In this document: piece after piece, positions 53,842-61,412 of the stretch
How positions within the stretch are numbered: the first letter of the stretch is position 1
Layout: each line of letters opens with the position of its first letter
NCBI GenBank assembly: GCA_963837105.1
Contig: CAWIMG010000026.1
Location: 1 to 64,000, forward strand
DNA length: 64,000 bases
Direction of reading: 5' to 3'
Source of the DNA: UBA9676 sp963837105
GTDB lineage: Bacteria; Actinomycetota; Actinomycetes; Streptosporangiales; Streptosporangiaceae
The notes under the pieces: model-generated
Told to the model about the DNA's origin: nothing
The model's database searches: none
The model's input: only the letters and a program-made list of their open reading frames with translations
Made by a program: the position numbers and the translations under genes

Positions 53842-54738
53842 ATGACCATCGACCTGACCGAAACCACCACCGCGGCCATTCACGACGCTCTCCAGCAGGC
53901 CCGCAGGCGGATGGGCGGGCCCGCCAGCGGCATGGTGCTGACCCTGGTCATCGTCACCGACGAGGCGAGCCAGTATGACGCCGTCCGGGCCGCCAGCGAG
54001 GCGGCCAGGGAGCACCCGTGCCGGGTGCTGGTGGTCATCACCCGCCGCCCCACGGCCGGTTCCCGGCTGGACGCCGAGATCCGGGTCGGCGAGACCAGCC
54101 CGGGCGAGACGCTGCTGCTGCGCATGTACGGGCCGCTCGGCCAGCACGCGGACTCGGTGATCGCGCCGCTGCTGCTGCCCGATACCCCGGTGGTCGTCTG
54201 GTGGCCGGGCGCACCGCCCGCCATCCCGGCCGGCGAGCCCATCGGGGTGCTGGCCCAGCGCCGGATCACCGATGCCGCCACCGCCGATGAGCCACGGCAG
54301 TGCCTGATCAGCCTCGCGGCCGGCTACCAGCCCGGGGACACCGACCTGAGCTGGACCAGGGCCACACCCTGGCGGTCGCTGCTGGCCGCCACCCTGGACC
54401 AGCCGCACGGCACGGTCACCGGCGGCACCGTCCGGGCCGAGGCGGGCAACCCGAGCGCGGATCTGATCGCCGCCTGGCTGGCGGAGCGGCTGCAGGTCCC
54501 GGTCACCAGCGAGGTCTCACCCGGCCCGGGCATCACCGATGTCATCTTCGCCACCAGCGACGGCGAGATCGCTCTCACCCGGACCGACGGCCGGGTAGCC
54601 CAACTGCGCCGGCCGGGCGAGCCGGAGCGGCGGGTGGCACTGCACCGGCGGGAGACCCCCGAACTGCTGGCCGAGGAACTGCGCCGGCTCGATCCGGACG
54701 AGATGTACGCCGAGTCGCTGGCCCGGCTTGGCACATGA
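53842..54738 (+). CDS. opcA: Glucose-6-phosphate dehydrogenase assembly protein OpcA
   Basis: A 298-residue OpcA, the factor that assembles or allosterically activates Zwf in cyanobacteria and actinobacteria. Family landmarks are LVIVTDEASQYDAVRAASEA, EHPCRVLVVITRRP, EILLLRMYGPL-like GETLLLRMYGPLGQH, and PVVVWWPGAPP. It is coupled to pgl by a four-base overlap. No catalytic role is expected. Confidence 0.94.
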   Translation: MTIDLTETTTAAIHDALQQARRRMGGPASGMVLTLVIVTDEASQYDAVRAASEAAREHPCRVLVVITRRPTAGSRLDAEIRVGETSPGETLLLRMYGPLGQHADSVIAPLLLPDTPVVVWWPGAPPAIPAGEPIGVLAQRRITDAATADEPRQCLISLAAGYQPGDTDLSWTRATPWRSLLAATLDQPHGTVTGGTVRAEAGNPSADLIAAWLAERLQVPVTSEVSPGPGITDVIFATSDGEIALTRTDGRVAQLRRPGEPERRVALHRRETPELLAEELRRLDPDEMYAESLARLGT

Positions 54739-55508
54739 GCACGCCGGAGGTGCTCATCCACCACGACGCCGGGCTGCTGGCCCGGGCGGCCGCGGCCCGG
54801 CTGGTGACCAGCCTGGTGGACCGGCAGGCAGCGGCGGGCAGCGCGTCGCTGGTGCTCACCGGTGGCGGGATCGGCACCGCGGTGCTCGCCGAGCTGGCGG
54901 CGGCGCCGGCCCGGGACGCGGTGGACTGGCGGCGGCTGGACATCTGGTGGGGGGACGAGCGTTTCCTGCCCGCCGGGCACCCGGACCGGAACGAGACCGG
55001 GGCGCGGGAAGCGCTGCTGCGGCACCTGGACGCCGATCCGGCCCGGGTGCGCCCGATGCCGGCCGCGGACGGCCCGGACGGGGGTGATCCGGAGGCGGCG
55101 GCGGCGCGGTATGCCAGCTGGCTGGCGGCGGCCGCCCGGCCGGAGGATCACGGGCCGGTGCCGTCGTTCGACGTGCTGCTGCTCGGCATCGGCCCGGACG
55201 GGCACGTGGCATCGCTGTTCCCGGGGCTGCCGGCGCTTTACGACGAGCGGCCGGTGGTGGCCGTCCGGGGCGCTCCCAAGCCGCCGCCGCTGCGGCTGAG
55301 CCTCACCCTGCCCGCGATCCGCTGCGCACGGGAGGTGTGGGTGCTCGCCGCGGGCGCCGGGAAGGCGGGCGCGGTCAGGCTGGCACTGTCCGATGTCGGG
55401 CCGGTCCAGGTGCCGGCGGCCGGCGCCCGCGGGCGGCAGCGGACGCTGTTCCTGCTCGACCGGGCCGCGGCCAGCCGGATCCCGCCCCAGCTAAGCCGGA
55501 GCGGCTAG
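54735..55508 (+). CDS. pgl: 6-phosphogluconolactonase (DevB type)
   Basis: A 257-residue lactonase, the second step of the oxidative pentose-phosphate pathway. SLVLTGGGIGTAVLAEL binds phosphate, IWWGDERFLPAGHPDRNE and LLLGIGPDGHVASLFPG hold the active-site Asp, Arg and His. The C-terminus, VWVLAAGAGKAGAVRLAL, is typical. No 6-phosphogluconate dehydrogenase gene follows. The stop overlaps the convergent DUF1707 gene by four bases. Confidence 0.94.
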   Translation: MSTPEVLIHHDAGLLARAAAARLVTSLVDRQAAAGSASLVLTGGGIGTAVLAELAAAPARDAVDWRRLDIWWGDERFLPAGHPDRNETGAREALLRHLDADPARVRPMPAADGPDGGDPEAAAARYASWLAAAARPEDHGPVPSFDVLLLGIGPDGHVASLFPGLPALYDERPVVAVRGAPKPPPLRLSLTLPAIRCAREVWVLAAGAGKAGAVRLALSDVGPVQVPAAGARGRQRTLFLLDRAAASRIPPQLSRSG

Positions 55509-55897
55509 CGGAGCCGGGCCGCCGCCCAGACCACCATCAGCAGGACCAGCACGGCCGGGATCAGCACGTCGGCGGCGTGTGCCGCGACGCTCAGCCCGAG
55601 CCAGTACAGCGCGAGCAGCACCGGTGCGGTCCCGGTGCGAGGGGCAGCCGGCGCCTGGTCGCCGGCCCGGCCCGGGCCGACCGCGGATCGCCGGGTGTGC
55701 CCGGCCGGCCCCGGCCAGGGTGGCAGGTCCCGGGTCAGCCGCCGCAACTCCCCCCAGGTCCGGCTGGTGAAGGCGGCCGTGATCCGGTCATCGAACTCGG
55801 CCAGGGTCAGCCTTCCGGCCGTGTAGCCCGCGCCGAGCACCGCGACCGTGTGCTCACGGTCGGCGTCCGACGCCCGGATCATGTCATCGGCCGGCAT
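55505..55897 (-). CDS. DUF1707 (SHOCT-like) membrane-anchored protein
   Basis: A 130-residue protein. The N-terminal DUF1707 domain, at about 8-60, reads IRASDADREHTVAVLGAGY, TAGRLTLAEFDDRITAAFTS and TWGELRRLTRDLP. A flexible Pro/Arg/Ala linker and one or two C-terminal helices (VLLALYWLGLSVAAHAADVL, IPAVLVLLMVVWAA) follow. The domain is widespread in actinobacteria and is thought to mediate interactions; its role is unknown. ATG 55897 follows a strong ribosome site (gggggaggt). Confidence 0.85.
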   Translation of the reverse strand: MPADDMIRASDADREHTVAVLGAGYTAGRLTLAEFDDRITAAFTSRTWGELRRLTRDLPPWPGPAGHTRRSAVGPGRAGDQAPAAPRTGTAPVLLALYWLGLSVAAHAADVLIPAVLVLLMVVWAAARLR

Positions 55898-56349
55898 CAC
55901 CGGACCTCCCCCCAGGGGGTATAACCGGAGCTTACCTGGGCGACCGGCGCCCGCCCAGGGCAGTGACCTGTGGGCTGGCCGCGCCCGCGTTCGCCGCGGC
56001 GATGCTGGAACACCAGGCACTGTTATCGCCCGGGGCCAGATGGACAGCCAGTGATTTGTGGTCCGGCCCCGGTGCGGGGCCTGTCAAAACCTGGGTCTCC
56101 CCTAACCAGGGTGTCCAGGGTTACTCTCAGGGCAGGTCTTCCACTTGGTTCTCGTGAGCTATCTGTGAAGACGGAAGAAGGTCTCCTTGGCCCGCCGTGC
56201 ACACACATCCTCCCCGCTGAGGGGTCGCCTGGCCTGCCCGGGCCAGGCGAGCAAACTCTGGTGGCGGCCATCGTGTCCTTCGGTCAGTCCCGGTGTCCGT
56301 CCTGCCGTGCTGCGGCCAGGCGGCGCTCTCCCTCACCAGGAGGAATCAA
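55898..56349 (+). other. 452-bp intergenic region with structured leader elements upstream of the acetate-type transporter
   Basis: No convincing gene. Two perfect hairpins are visible: GGCCCCG-GTG-CGGGGCC at 56065-56081 and CGCCTGGCC-N6-GGCCAGGCG at 56226-56249. The end carries a strong ribosome site (aggagga) for the TTG start at 56350. The first 40 bp on the left serve the divergent DUF1707 gene. The rest could be a long regulated 5' leader. Confidence 0.5.
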
Positions 56350-56997
56350 TTGAGCGTTAACGACGACCGCCCCATTATGATGGCGCCGGCGGCAGACCCA
56401 GCCCCGCTCGGGCTCGCCGCCTTCGCCCTCACCACCTTTCTGCTGTCCGCGGCCAACGCAAAGTGGATGAACAGTGCCACCGGAAGCGCCTGGCTGGGCT
56501 TCGCCTTCGCCTACGGCGGCCTGGGCCAGTTCGCGGCTGCCATGTGGGAGTTCCGGAACCGCAACGTGTTCGGCGCCACCGCGTTCGGCACGTACGGCGG
56601 CTTCTGGATCGGGCTCGGCCTGTGGGCCCTCCTGGTCGCCCCGGCTCCGGCTGGCTCGCCACCGCTGGTGGCAGCGGCGCACGCAGCCGCGGCGGGCAAG
56701 GACCTCGGCTGGATCCTGCTGGCGTTCGCCATCTTCAACACCTACATGCTGCTGTGGAGCACGCAGGTGAACTGGGCGATCTTTGCCGTCTTCCTGACTC
56801 TGGAGGCCACCGAGATCATCCTGTTCATCGGCTTCTTCCAGGGCGCCAGCGGTGCCACCACCATCAAGATCGGCGGGTACGTGGGCATCGTGACCGCCGC
56901 TGTGGCCTGGTACACCTCCGCGGCCGGGGTGATCGGCGGCATGCGGGGCAAGCCGTTGCTGCCGGTGGGCAGGCCGATGGGCTCCAGGGCCGCCTGA
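56350..56997 (+). CDS. Acetate uptake transporter (GPR1/FUN34/YaaH family)
   Basis: A 215-residue membrane protein with six helices. The family motif appears as DPAPLGLAAFALTTFLLSAA (classical N-P-A-P-L-G-L) at about residues 16-35, then AYGGLGQFAAAMWEFRNRNVF, split by a turn, and FNTYMLLWSTQVNWAIF. SatP-like members import acetate and succinate with protons. The TTG at 56350 is taken as start because it is nine bases after a near-perfect aggagga. A strong terminator follows, so it is monocistronic. In an autotroph-capable organism this would allow acetate co-use. Confidence 0.85.
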   Translation: MSVNDDRPIMMAPAADPAPLGLAAFALTTFLLSAANAKWMNSATGSAWLGFAFAYGGLGQFAAAMWEFRNRNVFGATAFGTYGGFWIGLGLWALLVAPAPAGSPPLVAAAHAAAAGKDLGWILLAFAIFNTYMLLWSTQVNWAIFAVFLTLEATEIILFIGFFQGASGATTIKIGGYVGIVTAAVAWYTSAAGVIGGMRGKPLLPVGRPMGSRAA

Positions 56998-57011
56998 ACC
57001 GCCGCACGAAT

Positions 57012-57046
57012 CGTGATCCCGGAGGCCCGGTGCCTCCGGGATCACG
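57012..57046 (+). terminator. Strong perfect 15-bp hairpin terminator
   Basis: Arms CGTGATCCCGGAGGC and GCCTCCGGGATCACG are separated by five bases and followed by CTTT, 15 bases after the transporter stop. It separates that gene from the mechanosensitive channel gene. Confidence 0.85.
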
Positions 57047-57107
57047 CTTTCTGCGGCTCGGTAGCGTAGACCGCGACCGCGGGCCGGAGACAGATGGGAG
57101 GTCGCCG

Positions 57108-57887
57108 GTGGACCTGCAGGAAAAGCGCCAGCTGGATCTGGCCGCGCAGGTGACCAGGGTGAAGGCGCGTGCGCGGCCATGGCGGGCCATCACCGCAGGG
57201 CTGCTGGCGATCGCATGCGGGGTCATCTCCTGGCACGTGGGCCAGCATTTCACCGACTACTTCGGGCCCGGGCCGGTGACCAGCAAGGTGGTTGCCGCCG
57301 TCGCGGCTGGCGCCACCTGCCTGTTCGGCGTGATCGCGGTGCTGGAATTCGCCGGCCGTACCCGGGACGTGCTGCAGCCGGTGACCGGGCTCGCGCACGC
57401 CGCGATCGTGCGCTACGCGATCGTGCTGCTCGGCATTCTGGTCGTGGTGAGCGTCACGCTGGCACTGTTCAAGCTGCCGATCAGCCAGTTGCTGGTGGGT
57501 GGCGCGATCACCTCGATCATCCTCGGCATCGCCGCCCAGCAGGCGCTGGGCAACGTGTTCGCCGGGATCGTGCTGCTGCTGTCGCGCCCGTTCGTGGTCG
57601 GCGATAACGTCCGGTTCCGGGCCGGCGCGTTCAGCGGCCAGATCGAGGGCACGGTGACCGAGATCGGCATTACCTACCTGCGGCTGGAAACCGCGGAGGG
57701 CTTGCTTCACCTGCCGAACTCGCAGGTCCTCGCGGCGATCGTGGGATTGGCCCGGCCGGCGCCGGGCAAACCAGCCGGGCCAGCCGGATCGGCCTCGCCA
57801 CCGGGACCGGCCTCGCCACCGGGACCGGCCTCGCCCTCCGGGGCACCATCCGGCGAAACGGCTGTGCCGCCCGCACCGGCTGGCTAA
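57108..57887 (+). CDS. Small-conductance mechanosensitive channel (MscS) family protein
   Basis: A 259-residue protein with three to four N-terminal helices and an MscS pore/beta domain. The pore helix region is QLLVGGAITSIILGIAAQQALG, read in two parts, then NVFAGIVLLLSRPFVVGDNV and the beta domain GTVTEIGITYLRLETAEG followed by HLPNSQVL. The usual alpha/beta C-terminal cage is absent and replaced by a roughly 45-residue low-complexity tail made of repeated PPGPAS units. The protein may vent solutes at hypo-osmotic shock, but loss of the cage could change gating. GTG 57108 follows ribosome site gatgggagg. Confidence 0.82.
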   Translation: MDLQEKRQLDLAAQVTRVKARARPWRAITAGLLAIACGVISWHVGQHFTDYFGPGPVTSKVVAAVAAGATCLFGVIAVLEFAGRTRDVLQPVTGLAHAAIVRYAIVLLGILVVVSVTLALFKLPISQLLVGGAITSIILGIAAQQALGNVFAGIVLLLSRPFVVGDNVRFRAGAFSGQIEGTVTEIGITYLRLETAEGLLHLPNSQVLAAIVGLARPAPGKPAGPAGSASPPGPASPPGPASPSGAPSGETAVPPAPAG

Positions 57888-57944
57888 CAGGCCGGCCCTG
57901 CCTGGCTGAGCGGGAATGGCTGGTGCCCTGGGCTCCGGCCGCGG

Positions 57945-58286
57945 TCAGCGGTGAGCGGCGTCGTAGCGCGCGACCACCTCGGCCGGGATCCGGCCGCGGT
58001 CGCTCACCTCGATGCCCGCCTGCTTCGCCCAGGCCCGCACGCTGGCGCTGTGCTGGCGGTGGGCGGCCGTCCGCCGCTTGGCAGGCTGCCCCGGTGGTGC
58101 CGATGACATTCGGGCATATTTCGCATAACGGCTAATGGTCTCGTCGAACGCGTCGCCATGCTGCTGGCACAGGTCGATCTCAAAGTGCCGGCCATCAAAG
58201 CTGAACTCGCGCACCCGATGCTCACCGTCGGGTATCACTTTTTGGTCATAGTCGCACGCATACGAGACCGAAACCTTCTGAGCCAC
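57945..58286 (-). CDS. lsr2: Lsr2-family nucleoid-associated protein
   Basis: A 113-residue Lsr2-type xenogeneic silencer and DNA bridger. The N-terminal dimerisation domain is VSVSYACDYDQKVIPDGEHR and VREFSFDGRHFEIDLCQQH; the C-terminal AT-rich-minor-groove-binding domain is SVRAWAKQAGIEVSDRGRIP with the RGR hook, ending VARYDAAHR. Two extra cysteines are unusual for the family. The GTG start follows an excellent ribosome site (aggagggg). The 238-bp gap upstream (58287-58524) contains its promoter; I see no gene there. Confidence 0.9.
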   Translation of the reverse strand: MAQKVSVSYACDYDQKVIPDGEHRVREFSFDGRHFEIDLCQQHGDAFDETISRYAKYARMSSAPPGQPAKRRTAAHRQHSASVRAWAKQAGIEVSDRGRIPAEVVARYDAAHR

Positions 58287-58524
58287 TTTCTAGCCCCTCC
58301 TAGCCCATTTCGCTGGCGCCAATATATCCGCACGCCGCGGCCCAAGCTCAATGACATCCAAGGTCAGGCGATGTGACTATAACGACTACGGGCGATCCTG
58401 GCGCTCGCCGCAGTGCCGCTGGTGGCACCGCAAGAGTCGCCACCCCGGCGACTGGGATGGCTATCCGGTCAGGCCAGCATCCACTGCAGAGATGACCTAA
58501 ACGTCCCTACTGCCCGGGGTGAGG

Positions 58525-59536
58525 CTACCGCCGCCGGTCCTCGCGGCCGGCTGGCGGGCCATAGGGGAAGGATTGCGGGCCAGGGCCGGCCGCCCGCCTT
58601 CCACGCGGCTTGCGGGGTTCGGTCTGGTCGCTGTCGAAAGCCGCGGCGTCATCGGTGCCGTTGCTGGTCACGTACGGCCGGGCCGGTGAGCCCAGGTCCG
58701 GCTCCGGCGGGTAGTCCGGGTACTCGTGCTCGCCGGGATACCCCGGCTCCCCCGGATACCCGGGGGCATCGGGATAAGCGGGAGCATCCTGGTACCCGGG
58801 GACGTCCTGGTAGCCGGCTTCCCCGGGGTTACTGGGGTAGCCGCCGGTCCCGTGTTCGGCCGGGTAGCCGCCGCTGCCGTGGCCGGGATAACCGGGCTCG
58901 CCGTAGCCGCCAGGGTCAGCTTGCGGCTCGTCGTGGTAACGGTGGGCCGCGGGCAGGCTGTCTTGGTAGCCACCGGCCGCGTCGCCGGCGGCGAACCCGG
59001 GTGGCAGCGGCGGCAGTGGGTACTCATCGGACCCGCCGTCGGCATAGCCCCGCCCGTGCCCGGGGTGGTAGTCCGCGCCCGGCGGCGGGGCGCGGTGGCT
59101 GCCGGAGGTCCGGCCCGGGCCGGGCTCGGGGTACCCGCGGCCGGCCGCGGGCGGTGGCGGCTCCAGATGGTAGCCCGTCACCTCGGCACCGGGCGGCAGG
59201 TACACGGCGGTCTCGCCGGTGGCGATGTCGCTGTCCAGCGGCGATGACGGGGCCGGCCCCCGCCGCGCGCGGGGCCGGCCGGGCGATGTCATCCCCGGCC
59301 AGGGCTTCCTCCCGGCCGCGCGGACCGTGCTGCAGTGCCTCAACCATGCGCGGAAGGTCGGCGATGGGCAGCCGGAAGGTGCCGGTGCAGGTGCCACCCT
59401 GCCAGATGCTGAAGACCGCGACCCCGGTGTCGGCGTACCAGCTCAGCCGCATGCTCCGGGACTCGCCCCGGACGTCGAAGAAGACCTCTCCCAGCCGGGG
59501 CAAAGGTGCTGCATCCGACGCTGACATGCTGCCCAT
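58525..59536 (-). CDS. Protein with small N-terminal domain and Tyr/Pro/Gly-rich repetitive tail (one frameshift)
   Basis: The first 85 or so residues form a compact domain: LPRLGEVFFDVRGESRSMRL, SWYADTGVAVFSIWQGGTCT and FRLPIADLPRMVEAL. A long disordered tail follows, with many GYP, GYQD and PGYPGE units (about 58740-58930) and a basic end (RKPRGRRAAGPG). The two parts read in adjacent frames; one extra base lies in the GC-rich stretch at about 59245-59275. Whole length is about 335 residues. Unknown function; the domain recurs in actinobacterial hypothetical proteins to my recollection. Tails of this type often drive phase separation or bind cell-wall or cytoskeletal partners. Confidence 0.62.
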
Positions 59537-59921
59537 GGTGACCCCGCACCGTTCGCTTTGTCCAGTTAGCGATCATGAAAGCGCCCGGCCGGCGCCGTGT
59601 GCCGGTTTCGGGCCGCAAATTTATCCGGCCTGGCTGCGAAACGGCTCCCCGGGTGGCATGATTGATCACCGGTTCGCTGAACTGGCTGGCTTCGTGCGGG
59701 AAGGCTAGCGCCTGCCTCGCCCCAGGGCCTGCCCGGCGGCGTGACCGCCCCCCGATCCCACCTGCGCCGACGGGCGTTGCCGGGTTACCCGTTGCCCGGG
59801 AACATGGCGGCGGGGCTGGGCGTTAAAAGGGAGCGACGGGGCGAACGGCGCAGCGCACCAGTGGTGACTGCGCGAAAGCAAGCTTGAGCGTCAACACACG
59901 TACTGGCGAGGAGATCGATTC
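59537..59921 (+). other. 385-bp intergenic region upstream of whiB
   Basis: No gene is supported. The left end holds the promoter of the minus-strand tyrosine-rich protein gene. The right end has a ribosome site (gaggaga) for whiB. A GGGTTACCCGTTGCCCGGGAAC block near 59783-59804, written in parts GGGTTACCCG and TTGCCCGGGAAC, is the only feature I note. Confidence 0.4.
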
Positions 59922-60221
59922 ATGTCTGAGGTGCGTCGGCAGGTGGGCCTTCCCACCCGGCCGAACTGGGGCTGGCAGGATGCCGCCGCGTGCCGTGGTA
60001 AGCAAGTCGTTCTCTTCTTCGGGCCGGACGGGGAGCGCCAGCCGGAGCGCGATATCCGCGAGCGCAAGGCCAAGGCGGTCTGCGCCGCCTGCCCGGTCCG
60101 TGCCGAGTGCCTGACCTATGCGGTGTCCCGGCCGGAGAAGTACGGCACCTGGGGCGGCCTGAACGAGGACGAGCGCTCTTCGGAGCGCCGCCGCCGGATG
60201 CGCCGCGCGAACGCCGCCTGA
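59922..60221 (+). CDS. WhiB-family iron-sulfur transcription factor
   Basis: A 99-residue WhiB-like protein. The four [4Fe-4S] cysteines are C24, C54, C57 and C63 (AACRGK, then AVCAACPVRAECL). GTWGGLNEDERSSERRRR is the conserved G-[VI]-W-G-G turn plus basic C-terminal DNA-binding tail. The variant GLNEDER and length are typical of the WhiB2/WhiB1-like groups. WhiB proteins bind the sigma factor region 4 and respond to redox or NO. Followed by a small Cys-rich gene. Confidence 0.92.
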   Translation: MSEVRRQVGLPTRPNWGWQDAAACRGKQVVLFFGPDGERQPERDIRERKAKAVCAACPVRAECLTYAVSRPEKYGTWGGLNEDERSSERRRRMRRANAA

Positions 60222-60248
60222 CCGCTCCCCGTGGTATTGAATGGCAGC

Positions 60249-60374
60249 ATGGTGTGCCCGGCGTGCCGCGACCAGCACCATGCGGCCTGCCCGGGCGGCA
60301 CCTGGTGCGACTGCCAGCACCTGCCCCCAGCAGCGGCCCCGGAGCCGCCGCTGGCCTGGATCAGGCAGGGCTGA
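60249..60374 (+). CDS. 41-residue cysteine-rich small protein downstream of whiB
   Basis: The frame encodes MVCPACRDQHHAACPGGTW followed by CDCQHLPPAAAPEPPLAWIRQ and G. Cysteines are at 3, 6, 14, 20 and 22, with histidines at 10, 11 and 24, so a zinc site is plausible. It is too short for usual gene callers. Similar CPxC ... CPGGTWCDCQH micro-proteins are, to my recollection, common in actinobacteria. It lies 27 bp after the whiB stop. No ribosome site is visible, but TATTGA sits eight bases before the ATG, so it may be leaderless. Confidence 0.65.
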   Translation: MVCPACRDQHHAACPGGTWCDCQHLPPAAAPEPPLAWIRQG

Positions 60375-60605
60375 CCGCACGACCAGGCCACAGCCTGGCA
60401 GATGCCGGGGTCAGCATGAAAATTGCCAGACCGGGAACATATCCCCGGCCTGCTGTGGTTCGCTGCTAGTGCCTACCGCGGCGGAGAAAACCGTACAAAG
60501 TAGGGCAAAGATCGCTTAGCGGTATTAAACCGGTAAAACCGGATCACGTGGCTTGCGGGCCGCGCGGGACAGCCCAGGCTACGATGGCGGGATGGGAGCC
60601 TTCCG

Positions 60606-61352
60606 GTGAGATCGAGAGCGACCTGGCCGACCCATCCTGACCAGAGCACGCCTGAGGTCACGGAGGCGCCCAGCCGGATGCAGCAGCTTGCGGCCGCGGC
60701 CGCGGCCGAGCTGGCGGACGCGTCCGCGGCCGAGGTCATCGCCTGGGCCAGCCAGACCTTCGGCGACCGTCTCTGCATCACGTCCTCGATGACCGACGCG
60801 GTCATCATCCACCTGGCGGCGGCGGTCAAGCCCGGTATCGACGTCATCTTCCTCGACACCGGCTATCACTTCCCGGAGACGATCGGCACCCGGGACGCGG
60901 TGCAGGCGGTCTACCCCGTCAACCTGATCAGCGTTACCCCCTCCCGGACCGTCGCCGAGCAGGACACCGAACTTGGCCCCCGGCTCTACGGGCGCAACCC
61001 CGACCTGTGCTGCTACCTGCGCAAAGTAGTCCCACTTGAGCGCGCCCTCGACCCCTACGACGCCTGGATCACCGGTGTGCGCAGGGAGGAGACCAGCGCC
61101 CGCAGCGACACCCAGGTGGTCGAATGGGACCCGCGGCGGGCGATGGTCAAGGTGAACCCGATCGCGGCCTGGACCCAGGAGCAGGTGGACGGCTACATCG
61201 CCGAGCACGGTGTGCTGGTCAACCCACTGGTAGACGAGGGTTACCCGTCCATCGGCTGTGCCACCTGCACGATGCGGGTGGAGCCGGGCGCCGATCCCCG
61301 CAGCGGCCGGTGGGCCGGCACGGGCAAGACCGAATGCGGGCTGCACGAGTAA
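60606..61352 (+). CDS. cysH: Assimilatory adenylylsulfate (APS) reductase
   Basis: A 248-residue reductase of the APS/PAPS family. SSMTDAVIIHL binds nucleotide; GTRDAVQAVYPVNLISVTPS and ITGVRREETSARS are family segments. The Cys-Cys in LCCYLRKV and C-x-x-C in IGCATCTMR bind a [4Fe-4S] cluster, which marks the APS-type enzyme, and the reaction centre is the C-terminal TECGLHE cysteine. It yields sulfite for cysteine synthesis. The GTG at 60606 is provisional: a TACGAT -10-like site lies 20 bases upstream, and an internal ATG at 60678 would also spare the domain. No other cys gene is adjacent. Confidence 0.9.
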   Translation: MRSRATWPTHPDQSTPEVTEAPSRMQQLAAAAAAELADASAAEVIAWASQTFGDRLCITSSMTDAVIIHLAAAVKPGIDVIFLDTGYHFPETIGTRDAVQAVYPVNLISVTPSRTVAEQDTELGPRLYGRNPDLCCYLRKVVPLERALDPYDAWITGVRREETSARSDTQVVEWDPRRAMVKVNPIAAWTQEQVDGYIAEHGVLVNPLVDEGYPSIGCATCTMRVEPGADPRSGRWAGTGKTECGLHE

Positions 61353-61412
61353 CCGCCCGGGCCTGGTGACCGTCGCCTGCCGCCCGGGGCAGCACCGGCC
61401 TGAGGTGACACG

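Noticed and set aside
55963..56157. Possible small secreted peptide starting MTCGLAAPAFAA
   Set aside because: No proper ribosome site, no conserved features, and it runs through a hairpin; likely a chance frame in the leader region.
58413..59708. 431-codon plus-strand frame over the Tyr/Pro/Gly-rich gene
   Set aside because: Composition is typical antisense shadow, with no start signal. The minus-strand protein, once the frameshift is allowed, is more coherent.
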